Origin: DATACZ01 sp036258795
GTDB lineage: Bacteria > Actinomycetota > CADDZG01 > JAHWKV01
Assembly: GCA_036258795.1 (NCBI GenBank)
Contig: DATACZ010000124.1
Location: forward strand, 1 to 12,865
Length of the DNA stretch: 12,865 nt
Direction of reading: 5' to 3'
The notes below the pieces were generated by a model. That model made no database searches. It was not told the DNA's origin and saw only the letters and a list, made by a program, of their open reading frames with translations. How positions within the stretch are numbered: the first letter of the stretch is position 1; every line of letters begins with the position of its first letter. The position numbers were made by a program, and so were the translations under genes. Below, piece after piece: positions 7,086 through 12,865 of the stretch.

Positions 7086-7203
7086 TCGCTAGCGACCGAC
7101 ACCTTTGGTTCCAAGCCTTGCCCGCTGAATCAGGCGAGCCAATCCACCGGCGTGCAATGGACTAGCATGAGAAGAGCCATCATCTCAGCCAAGGAGGGCA
7201 ACT

Positions 7204-7965
7204 ATGGCAAACCCCGTCGTTCACTTCGAAGTCGTCGGTGACGCGGAAGACCCCGCGGCTGTGGCACAGTTCTACACCGGGCTTTTTGGGTGGAAGCACA
7301 GCGTCTACCCCGGAGAAACCCCTTACATCACAATCGATACCGGCTCTACCGACGGCATAAATGGCGGTATTGCCGCCGTTCCTGGAAAGGTGCTGGTCAC
7401 GGTATATGTCGCCGTCGACGACCTTCAAGCCACACTCGATAGGGCGGAGGAGCTTGGGGGCAAGACGGTGATGCCGGTAACGGAAATCAACGACTTTTCC
7501 ATAGCCCAGCTGGCGGACTCGCAGGGAAACATTCTTGGATTGGTGTCTTCCGGACCCGCTCCGGAGCGTGAGGACTCGGGCGGCCAGCACCCTGTCGTTC
7601 ACTTCGAGATTCTGGCTACCGACGGACCCGAGGCCAAGGAGTTTTGGACCAATTTGTTTGGGTGGCAGATGAAGGATATTCCTCAGCTGAATTACTCGAT
7701 GATCTCAGCCGAGGACCATGGCATTCCCGGCTCCATCGGTCAAAACCCCACCGGGGGCAATCAGGTGACCTTCTACGTCCGAGCAGACGACATGCGCGGC
7801 ATGCTCGAGAAGGCCAACAGCATGGGCGGGAGAACCATTACCGCCCCCATGACGGTTCCCAACGGCCCTATGCTGGCTCACTTCTCGGACCCTCAGGGGA
7901 ACGTCATCGGACTCGTTGCTCCTGCCGACATGTCGCAAGCCGCCGGAAGGGGCCCTCGGGGATAG
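7204..7965 (+). CDS. Tandem VOC-superfamily (glyoxalase-fold) protein
   Basis: The 253 residues contain two homologous vicinal-oxygen-chelate domains, about 4-115 and 130-245. Each opens with P-V-V-H-F-E (4-9 and 130-135), then F-(Y/W)-T-x-L-F-G-W, a (V/F)-Y-V-x-(V/A)-D-D strand, a G-G-(K/R)-T turn, and closes with the D-x-Q-G-N-(I/V)-(L/I)-G-L strand. Two such domains in one chain can form a complete metal site, with H7/H133 and E9/E135 as candidates, but the substrate cannot be inferred. Candidates include glyoxalase, dioxygenase or resistance-protein-like functions. The start is ATG 7204 with AAGGAGGG at 7191-7198, the best ribosome binding site on the plus strand here. No convincing promoter was found upstream. 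tRNA-Arg begins 7 nt after the stop. Confidence 0.9.
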   Translation: MANPVVHFEVVGDAEDPAAVAQFYTGLFGWKHSVYPGETPYITIDTGSTDGINGGIAAVPGKVLVTVYVAVDDLQATLDRAEELGGKTVMPVTEINDFSIAQLADSQGNILGLVSSGPAPEREDSGGQHPVVHFEILATDGPEAKEFWTNLFGWQMKDIPQLNYSMISAEDHGIPGSIGQNPTGGNQVTFYVRADDMRGMLEKANSMGGRTITAPMTVPNGPMLAHFSDPQGNVIGLVAPADMSQAAGRGPRG

Positions 7966-7972
7966 TAGGACT

Positions 7973-8046
7973 GCGCTCGTAGCTCAACTGGACAGAGCAG
8001 GCGGCTTCTACCCGCCAGGTTGGGGGTTCGAGTCCTCCCGGGCGCA
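7973..8046 (+). tRNA. tRNA-Arg(UCU)
   Basis: The cloverleaf has acceptor GCGCTCG paired with CGGGCGC (one G-T pair), D-arm GCTC/GAGC, anticodon stem GGCGG/CCGCC, and loop CTTCTAC with anticodon TCT. The variable loop is 5 nt and the T-loop is TTCGAGT. The discriminator is A (8046). Length is 74 nt and CCA is not encoded. It reads the AGA and AGG codons. It lies 7 nt after the VOC stop and may be cut out of that mRNA. Confidence 0.95.
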
Positions 8047-8051
8047 CGCTC

Positions 8052-8092
8052 CCCAGGCACTCGCCGGCACTCGACATCATTACCTGGGTTTT
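8052..8092 (+). terminator. Weak candidate terminator after tRNA-Arg
   Basis: CCCAGG (8052-8057) can pair with CCTGGG (8083-8088), which is followed by TTTT (8089-8092). The loop is long (25 nt), so the structure is marginal. The right arm and T-run lie inside the 3' end of the convergent nucleotidyltransferase gene. Confidence 0.3.
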
Positions 8093-8865
8093 ACGTCGGT
8101 GGAGATGTATGAGGATTCAAACGGAAGAAGCGTCTGTCCCGAAGGCAGGCGGATAGCTCGAACGAGGCGTTCTCCCACATCTACCCGCCCGCCCGGCAGG
8201 ACAAGCGACTCACACAGGGATCCTTCCACCACGCTGCCTGGTGGGAAGACGCTTTCACCCTTCGACCACACCAGGTTGGCGCCTAATACTTCTCCAGGCG
8301 TTCCGCAGTCGATGAAGCCGTGGGTTGTTGGGATGAGCTCCACACCGCCCCTCTCGAGCTCCGGTCGCCAGCAGAGCTCGTACAAGCTGGAGAACTGCGG
8401 GCTGAGCCTTTGAATCCAGTGAGCCGGCAATAGGGATGCTCCTGCGAAACGCCAGATGCCTTGGAAGTCCGGCTTATCCGGCTGATAGATCACGAGCAGC
8501 CGCACAGAGGTACCGTCCCAGCCTGCTACCAGGCGGTCGAGCGGGTCGCCGCTGAAGGCGTCGACGTTCAGGACCAAGCAGCCCTCACCATGGATCCAGC
8601 CCTTGAGGGCCCCGACCGCACCCGCCGTTCCCAGTGGCTCAGGTTCCTCTATGGAGATGTAAACGTCGCGATCTTGAAGATGCTCGAGCATGGCGGTCCG
8701 CCAGGCGTGGACGTTGACCGCGACCTCGCTGCAGTGCGGGCGAATCCTTTCCAGGGCCCAGTCGACCAACGGGCGATTGCCTACAGGAACCAGCGCCTTG
8801 GCAAAAAATTGGGAGATCGGACCGAGGCGCGTGCCCCGGCCGGCGCACAGTACGAGACCCTTCAC
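8080..8865 (-). CDS. Sugar-phosphate nucleotidyltransferase family protein
   Basis: This 261-residue protein has the NTP-transferase (GT-A-like) core. It has the nucleotide loop C-A-G-R-G-T-R-L-G-P (7-16), a lysine in A-K-A-L-V-P-V-G-N-R-P-L (K23), P-L-G-T-A-G-A-V-G (77-85), and L-N-V-D-A-F (99-104) carrying the probable metal Asp D102. F-I-D-C-G-T-P-G-E-V-L-G-A-N is the usual end of the catalytic domain. After it comes a short tail with hydrophobic spacing like one or two turns of a left-handed beta helix. Such enzymes form NDP-sugars from a sugar 1-phosphate and NTP; glucose-1-phosphate, mannose-1-phosphate and MurNAc-1-phosphate versions look alike, so the substrate is open. The start is GTG (8865-8863) with GGAGA about 7 nt upstream. 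Confidence 0.88.
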   Translation of the reverse strand: MKGLVLCAGRGTRLGPISQFFAKALVPVGNRPLVDWALERIRPHCSEVAVNVHAWRTAMLEHLQDRDVYISIEEPEPLGTAGAVGALKGWIHGEGCLVLNVDAFSGDPLDRLVAGWDGTSVRLLVIYQPDKPDFQGIWRFAGASLLPAHWIQRLSPQFSSLYELCWRPELERGGVELIPTTHGFIDCGTPGEVLGANLVWSKGESVFPPGSVVEGSLCESLVLPGGRVDVGERLVRAIRLPSGQTLLPFESSYISTDVKPR

Positions 8866-8965
8866 CTTAGATCTCCGGCTGCCATTACGCTGAGATGACC
8901 ATGTCCCTTTCGACTAAATGCCACCGCCATCGTTGCAGTCAAACCTGCGTTACCATTCGCCCGGA
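8866..8965. promoter_or_regulatory. Divergent spacer upstream of tig and the nucleotidyltransferase gene
   Basis: This 100-nt spacer must hold the tig-clpP-clpX promoter. The clearest element is TACCAT (8951-8956), a TAnnnT -10 match only 9 nt before the tig ATG at 8966. TTGCAG (8933-8938) is too close (12 nt) to act as its -35. I see no recognisable heat-shock operator such as CIRCE, CtsR or HAIR. Confidence 0.3.
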
Positions 8966-10288
8966 ATGAAGACCACTGTCGAAAAGCCAGAGCCGACCAA
9001 GGTAAAGCTGACCATCGAGGTACCCGCCGGGGAGCTTGCTCCGCTGTGGGCAGACACCTTGAAGCGGCTATCGCATGAGGTCCGGGTTCCGGGCTTCAGG
9101 CAAGGCAAGGTGCCGAAGGCGATCCTGGAGAGCCGGATAGGCAAGGAGCAGATCCGTCAGGAGGTCCTCAAGGACGCCCTGCCCACTCTGTATGAAAAGG
9201 CGACTGAGCAGGAGGAGATCGGTCCGGTCGCACGGCCCGAGATCGAGGTTACGAAGTTTGGCGAGAACCAGGACCTCACCTTCACAGCTACGGTCGAGGT
9301 GCGGGCAGACATCGACCTCCCGGACTATCAGAGCATCGAAGTGGCCGCGCCTTCGGGCGAGGCTACCGAGGAGGACGTCGACAACCGCTTGGAAAGGCTA
9401 CGGGAGCGCTTCGGCACCCTGGAGTCGGTGGGCCGGCCCGCCGCCACGGGTGACTTTGTCACCGTCGACCTGTTTGGTTCCCTCCATGGGGAGAACCTGG
9501 ACGATGTCAGCACGCAGGATTTCGTTTACGAGATCGGCTCCGGCATGTTCGGCACCAAAATGGACGATGAGCTTACGGGCAAGCGTCCCGGGGACATCAT
9601 TCAGTTCAACGCCGAGATGCCGGAGTATTTCAGGGCCAAAGGGCTCGAGCCGGAGGAGCTTACCTGGCGGGCAGTGGTCAAAGAGGTGCAAGCAAAGAGG
9701 CTTCCTCCCTTGGACGACGAGTTTGCCAAGGTGGCCTCGGAGTTCGACACCTTGGAGGAGCTGAGGGCTGAGATTGGCGAGAGCATCACTCGTCACAAGA
9801 GCAAAGATGCCGACCTAGCGGTCAGGAACATGGTTCTGATGCATATGCTCGATCACACGGAGGTACCGCTGCCCTCGTCTCTCGTCAACAAGGAGACTGA
9901 ACTGCGCCTGGCCCGCCTGCTGAACGAGATTGAGCGAAGCGGGCTGACATTCGACGAGTACCTCAGCAGGAACAAGGTCGACAAAGAGACTCTCTTCGAC
10001 AATTACCGTCAGACTTCCGAGGTTACGGTCAAGGCAGATCTGATTCTCGAGGCGGTGGCCAAGGCGGAAGGGATCGAGGTCACCGAGGAAGACTTCGAGA
10101 AGGAAATACAGCAGCTCTCTGAGGAGACCAAAAGTGAGCCGGAGAAGCTGCGAAAGACCATGCTCAAGCCTGGAGCGGTCAACGCACTGGCCGGTGATAT
10201 CCTTCGAAGGAAGGCTCTCGACTTTCTCGTTGAGCACGTTCGCATTACCGAAGAGCCTGCCGAATCGACACAACAAGCTAAGGGGTAA
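8966..10288 (+). CDS. tig: Trigger factor (ribosome-associated chaperone)
   Basis: Trigger factor binds at the ribosomal tunnel exit and protects nascent chains. With ATG 8966 the protein has 440 residues. The ribosome-binding domain is at about 1-120, with the signature G-F-R-Q-G-K-V-P (43-50). An FKBP-like PPIase domain follows at about 160-240, then the C-terminal helical arms. An upstream in-frame ATG (8918) would add 16 residues (MPPPSLQSNLRYHSPG) unlike the family. MKTTVEK is the normal beginning, so I use 8966. No strong ribosome binding site precedes it. The PPIase pocket is altered: the family G-S-G-x-x-I-P-G-F-E appears as G-S-G-M-F-G-T-K-M-D (191-200), so the proline-isomerase residues are lost. 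The stop TAA shares a base with the clpP ATG. Confidence 0.95.
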   Translation: MKTTVEKPEPTKVKLTIEVPAGELAPLWADTLKRLSHEVRVPGFRQGKVPKAILESRIGKEQIRQEVLKDALPTLYEKATEQEEIGPVARPEIEVTKFGENQDLTFTATVEVRADIDLPDYQSIEVAAPSGEATEEDVDNRLERLRERFGTLESVGRPAATGDFVTVDLFGSLHGENLDDVSTQDFVYEIGSGMFGTKMDDELTGKRPGDIIQFNAEMPEYFRAKGLEPEELTWRAVVKEVQAKRLPPLDDEFAKVASEFDTLEELRAEIGESITRHKSKDADLAVRNMVLMHMLDHTEVPLPSSLVNKETELRLARLLNEIERSGLTFDEYLSRNKVDKETLFDNYRQTSEVTVKADLILEAVAKAEGIEVTEEDFEKEIQQLSEETKSEPEKLRKTMLKPGAVNALAGDILRRKALDFLVEHVRITEEPAESTQQAKG

Positions 10289-10932
10289 TGGTGGACGGAT
10301 ATCTCGTCCCAGTTGTAGTTGAGCAGACCAACAGAGGGGAGCGGTCCTACGACATTTACTCGCGGCTGCTCAAAGACCGGATCATCTTCCTGGGGACGCC
10401 GATCGACGATGCAGTAGCCAACCTGATAACCGCCCAGCTGCTCTTCCTCGAGTCTGAGGATCCGGACAGAGACATATTTCTTTACATAAACTCGCCCGGC
10501 GGTCAGGTCTATGCAGGGCTGGCCATCTACGACACCATGCAGTACATCAAGCCGGCCGTTTCCACGCTTTGCCTGGGCATGGCGATGTCCATGGGCGCCA
10601 TCCTGCTGGCCGGAGGAGCTAAGGGTAAGAGGTTTGCGCTTCCCAACGCCAAGATCATGATCCATCAGGGTTCGGCTGGTTTCCAGGGCACTCCGACGGA
10701 CATCGACATCCAAGCCCGGGAGGTGCTGGCCCTCCGCAAGCGCATGGCCGAGATACTGGCCAAGCACACCGGACAGAGCGTAGAGCGGGTGGAGACCGAC
10801 ATCGATCGAGACAAGTTCATGACCGCCGACGAGGGGAAGGAGTACGGTATTATCGACGACATCTTGTCCCACCGAGAGCAGTCCGCGGTCACCATGCAGC
10901 AGCTCGCCGAAGCCTCTTCCGACGGGTCTTGA
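10288..10932 (+). CDS. clpP: ATP-dependent Clp protease proteolytic subunit
   Basis: ClpP forms the tetradecameric serine-protease chamber fed by ClpX. The 214 residues carry the triad S101 in G-M-A-M-S-M-G-A-I-L, H126 in I-M-I-H-Q, and D175 in D-I-D-R-D-K-F-M. The handle-helix segment D-I-D-I-Q-A-R-E is present. The residue after H-Q is Gly (H-Q-G-S-A-G) where most ClpPs have Pro (H-Q-P-L-G-G). The start ATG overlaps the tig stop (TAATG); the GTG of codon 2 (10291) is also possible, because AAGGGG (10280-10285) is only 2 nt from the ATG but 5 nt from the GTG. Only one clpP is present here, unlike the tandem clpP1-clpP2 of many actinobacteria. Confidence 0.96.
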   Translation: MVDGYLVPVVVEQTNRGERSYDIYSRLLKDRIIFLGTPIDDAVANLITAQLLFLESEDPDRDIFLYINSPGGQVYAGLAIYDTMQYIKPAVSTLCLGMAMSMGAILLAGGAKGKRFALPNAKIMIHQGSAGFQGTPTDIDIQAREVLALRKRMAEILAKHTGQSVERVETDIDRDKFMTADEGKEYGIIDDILSHREQSAVTMQQLAEASSDGS

Positions 10933-10941
10933 GGTAGTCCA

Positions 10942-12219
10942 ATGCCCAAGTTCGGAGAGGGTGGCGATCTCCTGAAGTGCAGCTTCTGCGGCAAGTCCCA
11001 GAAGCAGGTCAAGAAGCTTATTGCCGGTCCCGGCGTCTACATCTGCGACGAGTGCATCGATCTCTGCAACGAGATCATTGAGGAGGAGCTCACCGAAACC
11101 TCAGAGCTCAAGCTGGAGGAGCTCCCCAAGCCTCGTGAGATTTATGAATTTCTGAACGATTATGTAGTGGGGCAGGACCAGGCCAAGAAGGTCCTGTCTG
11201 TTGCGGTTTACAACCACTACAAGCGAATCCAAGCCGGCACTCGCTCCGACGACGAGGTGGAGCTGCAGAAGTCCAACATCATGCTTCTGGGGCCGACCGG
11301 CTGTGGCAAAACCCTTCTTGCGCAGACCCTTGCCCGGATGCTCAACGTACCGTTTGCCATTGCCGATGCCACAGCGTTGACCGAAGCAGGCTACGTTGGC
11401 GAGGACGTCGAGAACATCCTCCTAAAGCTCATCCAGGCGGCTGACTACGACGTCAAGAAGGCAGAGACCGGGATCATCTACATCGATGAAGTCGACAAGA
11501 TTGCCCGCAAGTCGGAAAACCCCTCAATAACCCGGGACGTGTCCGGCGAAGGAGTTCAGCAGGCGCTCCTTAAGATTTTGGAGGGAACCACCGCCAGCGT
11601 GCCACCCCAAGGCGGAAGGAAGCATCCCCATCAAGAGTTCATCCAGATCGACACTTCCAACGTCTTGTTCATATGCGGAGGCGCCTTTGCCGGTTTGGAG
11701 AAGATCATCGGCACCAGGATCGGCAGCCGGAGCATCGGCTTTGGTGCGGACGTTCGGAAGATGGAGCAGAAGGACCTCGGTGAGATCCTGTCCCATACCC
11801 TCCCCGAGGACCTGCTCAAGTTTGGGCTGATCCCCGAGTTCGTGGGACGGCTTCCGGTTATCTCCTACGTCCACAACCTCGACCGTGAAGCCCTCATAGA
11901 GATACTGACCAAGCCGAAGAATGCCTTGGTGCGCCAGTTCAAGAAAACCTTCGAGCTGGACGGGGTAGAGCTGGAGTTCAGCGAGGGAGCCCTGACCGCG
12001 GTGGCCGATCAGGCCCTGCTGCGGGGAACCGGGGCCAGGGGGCTGAGAGCGATCATCGAGGAAGTGTTGCTCGACGTGATGTACGACCTTCCTTCCCGCA
12101 AGGACATCGGCCGGTGCCTCATCAACACCGCCACGGTCTTGGAGAAGGTGAACCCCACACTCGTGCCCAGGGTGCCGGGCCGGCCGAAGCGCCCGGAGCG
12201 AGGCGAGCGCTCGGCCTAG
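10942..12219 (+). CDS. clpX: ATP-dependent Clp protease ATP-binding subunit ClpX
   Basis: ClpX is the AAA+ hexameric unfoldase that delivers tagged proteins to ClpP. The 425 residues begin with a four-Cys zinc finger (C13, C16, C35, C38). The AAA+ core has Walker A G-P-T-G-C-G-K-T (117-124), pore loop G-Y-V-G (150-153), Walker B I-I-Y-I-D-E-V-D (178-185), an R-K-H-P loop (226-229), and the ClpP-docking I-G-F tripeptide (265-267). Sensor 2 is G-A-R-G-L near the C-terminus. Everything needed for ATPase activity and ClpP docking is present. GAGGT (10931-10935) overlaps the clpP stop and serves as ribosome binding site, 6 nt before ATG. The last 20 or so residues are a basic, Pro-rich tail. Confidence 0.98.
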   Translation: MPKFGEGGDLLKCSFCGKSQKQVKKLIAGPGVYICDECIDLCNEIIEEELTETSELKLEELPKPREIYEFLNDYVVGQDQAKKVLSVAVYNHYKRIQAGTRSDDEVELQKSNIMLLGPTGCGKTLLAQTLARMLNVPFAIADATALTEAGYVGEDVENILLKLIQAADYDVKKAETGIIYIDEVDKIARKSENPSITRDVSGEGVQQALLKILEGTTASVPPQGGRKHPHQEFIQIDTSNVLFICGGAFAGLEKIIGTRIGSRSIGFGADVRKMEQKDLGEILSHTLPEDLLKFGLIPEFVGRLPVISYVHNLDREALIEILTKPKNALVRQFKKTFELDGVELEFSEGALTAVADQALLRGTGARGLRAIIEEVLLDVMYDLPSRKDIGRCLINTATVLEKVNPTLVPRVPGRPKRPERGERSA

Positions 12220-12227
12220 ATCGCCGA

Positions 12228-12644
12228 CTGAACAAACCGCCGAAGCGATATCTGGCGCTGTACGGCTCGCTGATGGCCGGCGTCGGAGGACTCGATCGCC
12301 TCGGCTGCTCCGGATCACTGGCCTACGTGGGTCCATGCCAGATCAGTGGCCGGCTGGTGGATCTCGGCCCATATCCCGGCCTCATCCTAGGAGGGGGGAT
12401 CGTGGAGGCGGAGCTGTACGAAGTCATTGACGACTCCGTCCTTGGACGTCTGGATCGTTATGAAGGACACGACCCTCGAGATCCTTCTAGGTCACTTTTT
12501 GTCCGCCGCAAGCTCAGGCTATTGAAGCCACCCAGGGACGCCTGGGTTTTTGTTTACAACCGGAACTCGGCAGGAAAGCCGATCGTGGAGGCAGGCAGCT
12601 GGAAGCGCCACCTTGAAGCGATGGCTCGTAACCGACGGCTCTAA
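12228..12644 (+). CDS. Gamma-glutamylcyclotransferase-fold (GGCT/AIG2-like) protein
   Basis: The protein contains the fold's hallmark Y-L-A-L-Y-G-S-L-M near its start, then G-R-L-V-D-L-G-P-Y-P-G-L, V-E-A-E-L-Y-E-V, and L-D-R-Y-E-G-H with the presumed catalytic Glu. A-W-V-F-V-Y-N and the closing I-V-E-A-G-S-W strand follow. Relatives cyclise gamma-glutamyl dipeptides to 5-oxoproline or cleave gamma-glutamylamines. The start is uncertain. Between the clpX stop (12219) and the Y-G-S-L motif the frame has no ATG, GTG or TTG. The nearest candidate is CTG at 12228 (138 residues). The only conventional start upstream is GTG 12114 (AAGGA 9 nt before it), which would overlap clpX by 106 nt and add about 38 residues of Arg/Gly/Pro-rich sequence unlike the family. 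I list the CTG version. Confidence 0.75.
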   Translation: MNKPPKRYLALYGSLMAGVGGLDRLGCSGSLAYVGPCQISGRLVDLGPYPGLILGGGIVEAELYEVIDDSVLGRLDRYEGHDPRDPSRSLFVRRKLRLLKPPRDAWVFVYNRNSAGKPIVEAGSWKRHLEAMARNRRL

Positions 12645-12722
12645 GCGTCCGCTTATCGAGCTCACTTAGCGGTCGAAGTGACAGCGGTGACCCCCACAAA
12701 TCACGCGCTGGACGGTCAGACG
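12645..12722 (+). other. Short intergenic region after the GGCT-fold gene
   Basis: I see no good terminator. CCGCT and AGCGG can pair across a 14-nt loop, but no T-run follows. The spacer also contains GTG codons (12678, 12687) in frame with the following gene that could be alternative starts. Confidence 0.3.
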
Positions 12723-12865
12723 ATGACCGCGGGGATCGTCGTTATGGTGGCCCTGTTTATGGCAGCCGGCTGCGGAAGTGAGCGCGAGCTGGCGTCGCCC
12801 CAGACCGCCTCACCTTCTTCGGGCCAGTCTCCGATGGGAGCTCACAGCGCCGCCGAACTGACGAA
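12723..12865 (+). CDS. Probable secreted lipoprotein, 5' end (partial)
   Basis: From ATG 12723 the frame stays open to the window edge. It encodes a short hydrophobic segment, I-V-V-M-V-A-L-F-M, ending in a lipobox-like M-A-A-G-C (Cys17). A Ser/Pro/Gln/Ala-rich stretch follows, as in the flexible linker behind a lipid anchor. No Lys or Arg precedes the hydrophobic core, which is unusual for a signal peptide; starting at GTG 12687 or 12678 does not add one. GGACGG about 7 nt upstream of the ATG is a modest ribosome binding site. The function lies in the missing part. Confidence 0.5.
   Translation, partial: MTAGIVVMVALFMAAGCGSERELASPQTASPSSGQSPMGAHSAAELT

Noticed and set aside
7916..8413. 165-residue plus-strand frame over tRNA-Arg and the nucleotidyltransferase 3' end
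   Set aside because: It runs through the tRNA and antisense to a well supported gene; its sequence resembles nothing and includes a tRNA-derived peptide.
8918..8965. Upstream ATG giving trigger factor 16 extra residues
   Set aside because: The extension does not resemble the family, and MKTTVEK is the usual beginning.
10009..10872. 287-residue minus-strand frame opposite tig and clpP
   Set aside because: It is antisense to two clearly functional genes, with no recognisable motif; long shadows are expected in GC-rich DNA.
11524..12336. 270-residue minus-strand frame opposite clpX
   Set aside because: Antisense shadow of clpX with no motif or start signal.
12645..12722. Rho-independent terminator after the clpX/GGCT unit
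   Set aside because: The 5-bp inverted repeat has a 14-nt loop and no T-run.

Overview
This window looks like a piece of a GC-rich, compact bacterial chromosome, most likely from Actinomycetota. I infer that from the thiO-thiS-thiG order, from tRNA-Pro(UGG) and tRNA-Gly(UCC) lying close to tig, and from the frequent GTG starts; no rRNA or marker phylogeny is available to confirm it. Genes are packed tightly. Several starts and stops interlock, and two convergent pairs share their stop codons. No transposase, integrase, CRISPR array or phage gene is visible.

Layout. 1-132 (+) is the 3' end of a probable L-threonine aldolase. It overlaps a DUF72/YecE-family gene (129-1100, -), which lies 33 nt downstream of a long, low-complexity, single-membrane-segment protein of unknown function (1134-2504, -). 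A 104-nt divergent spacer separates that gene from a membrane protein (2609-3301, +) that resembles a degenerate site-2 (M50) protease. On the minus strand an M20 metallopeptidase (5428-6792) is followed by thiO, thiS and thiG (5407 to 3298), which make the sulfur carrier and thiazole part of thiamin. Upstream on the same strand are tRNA-Pro(UGG) and tRNA-Gly(UCC). On the plus strand a tandem VOC/glyoxalase-fold protein (7204-7965) is followed within 7 nt by tRNA-Arg(UCU). A sugar-phosphate nucleotidyltransferase (8080-8865, -) converges on that tRNA and diverges from the proteostasis operon tig-clpP-clpX (8966-12219, +). A gamma-glutamylcyclotransferase-fold protein without a normal start codon follows clpX, and the window closes with the 5' end of a probable lipoprotein gene.

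How the genes work together. Trigger factor chaperones nascent chains at the ribosome, and ClpX unfolds substrates into the ClpP chamber; the three genes are near-contiguous and probably co-transcribed. ThiO oxidises glycine, ThiS carries sulfur as a C-terminal thiocarboxylate, and ThiG closes the thiazole ring; start/stop overlaps imply translational coupling. Most genes are housekeeping. The least explained parts are the divergent pair of uncharacterised membrane proteins at 1134-3301, the altered active-site pocket of the trigger-factor PPIase domain, the Gly after the catalytic His motif of ClpP, and the start of the gene after clpX.
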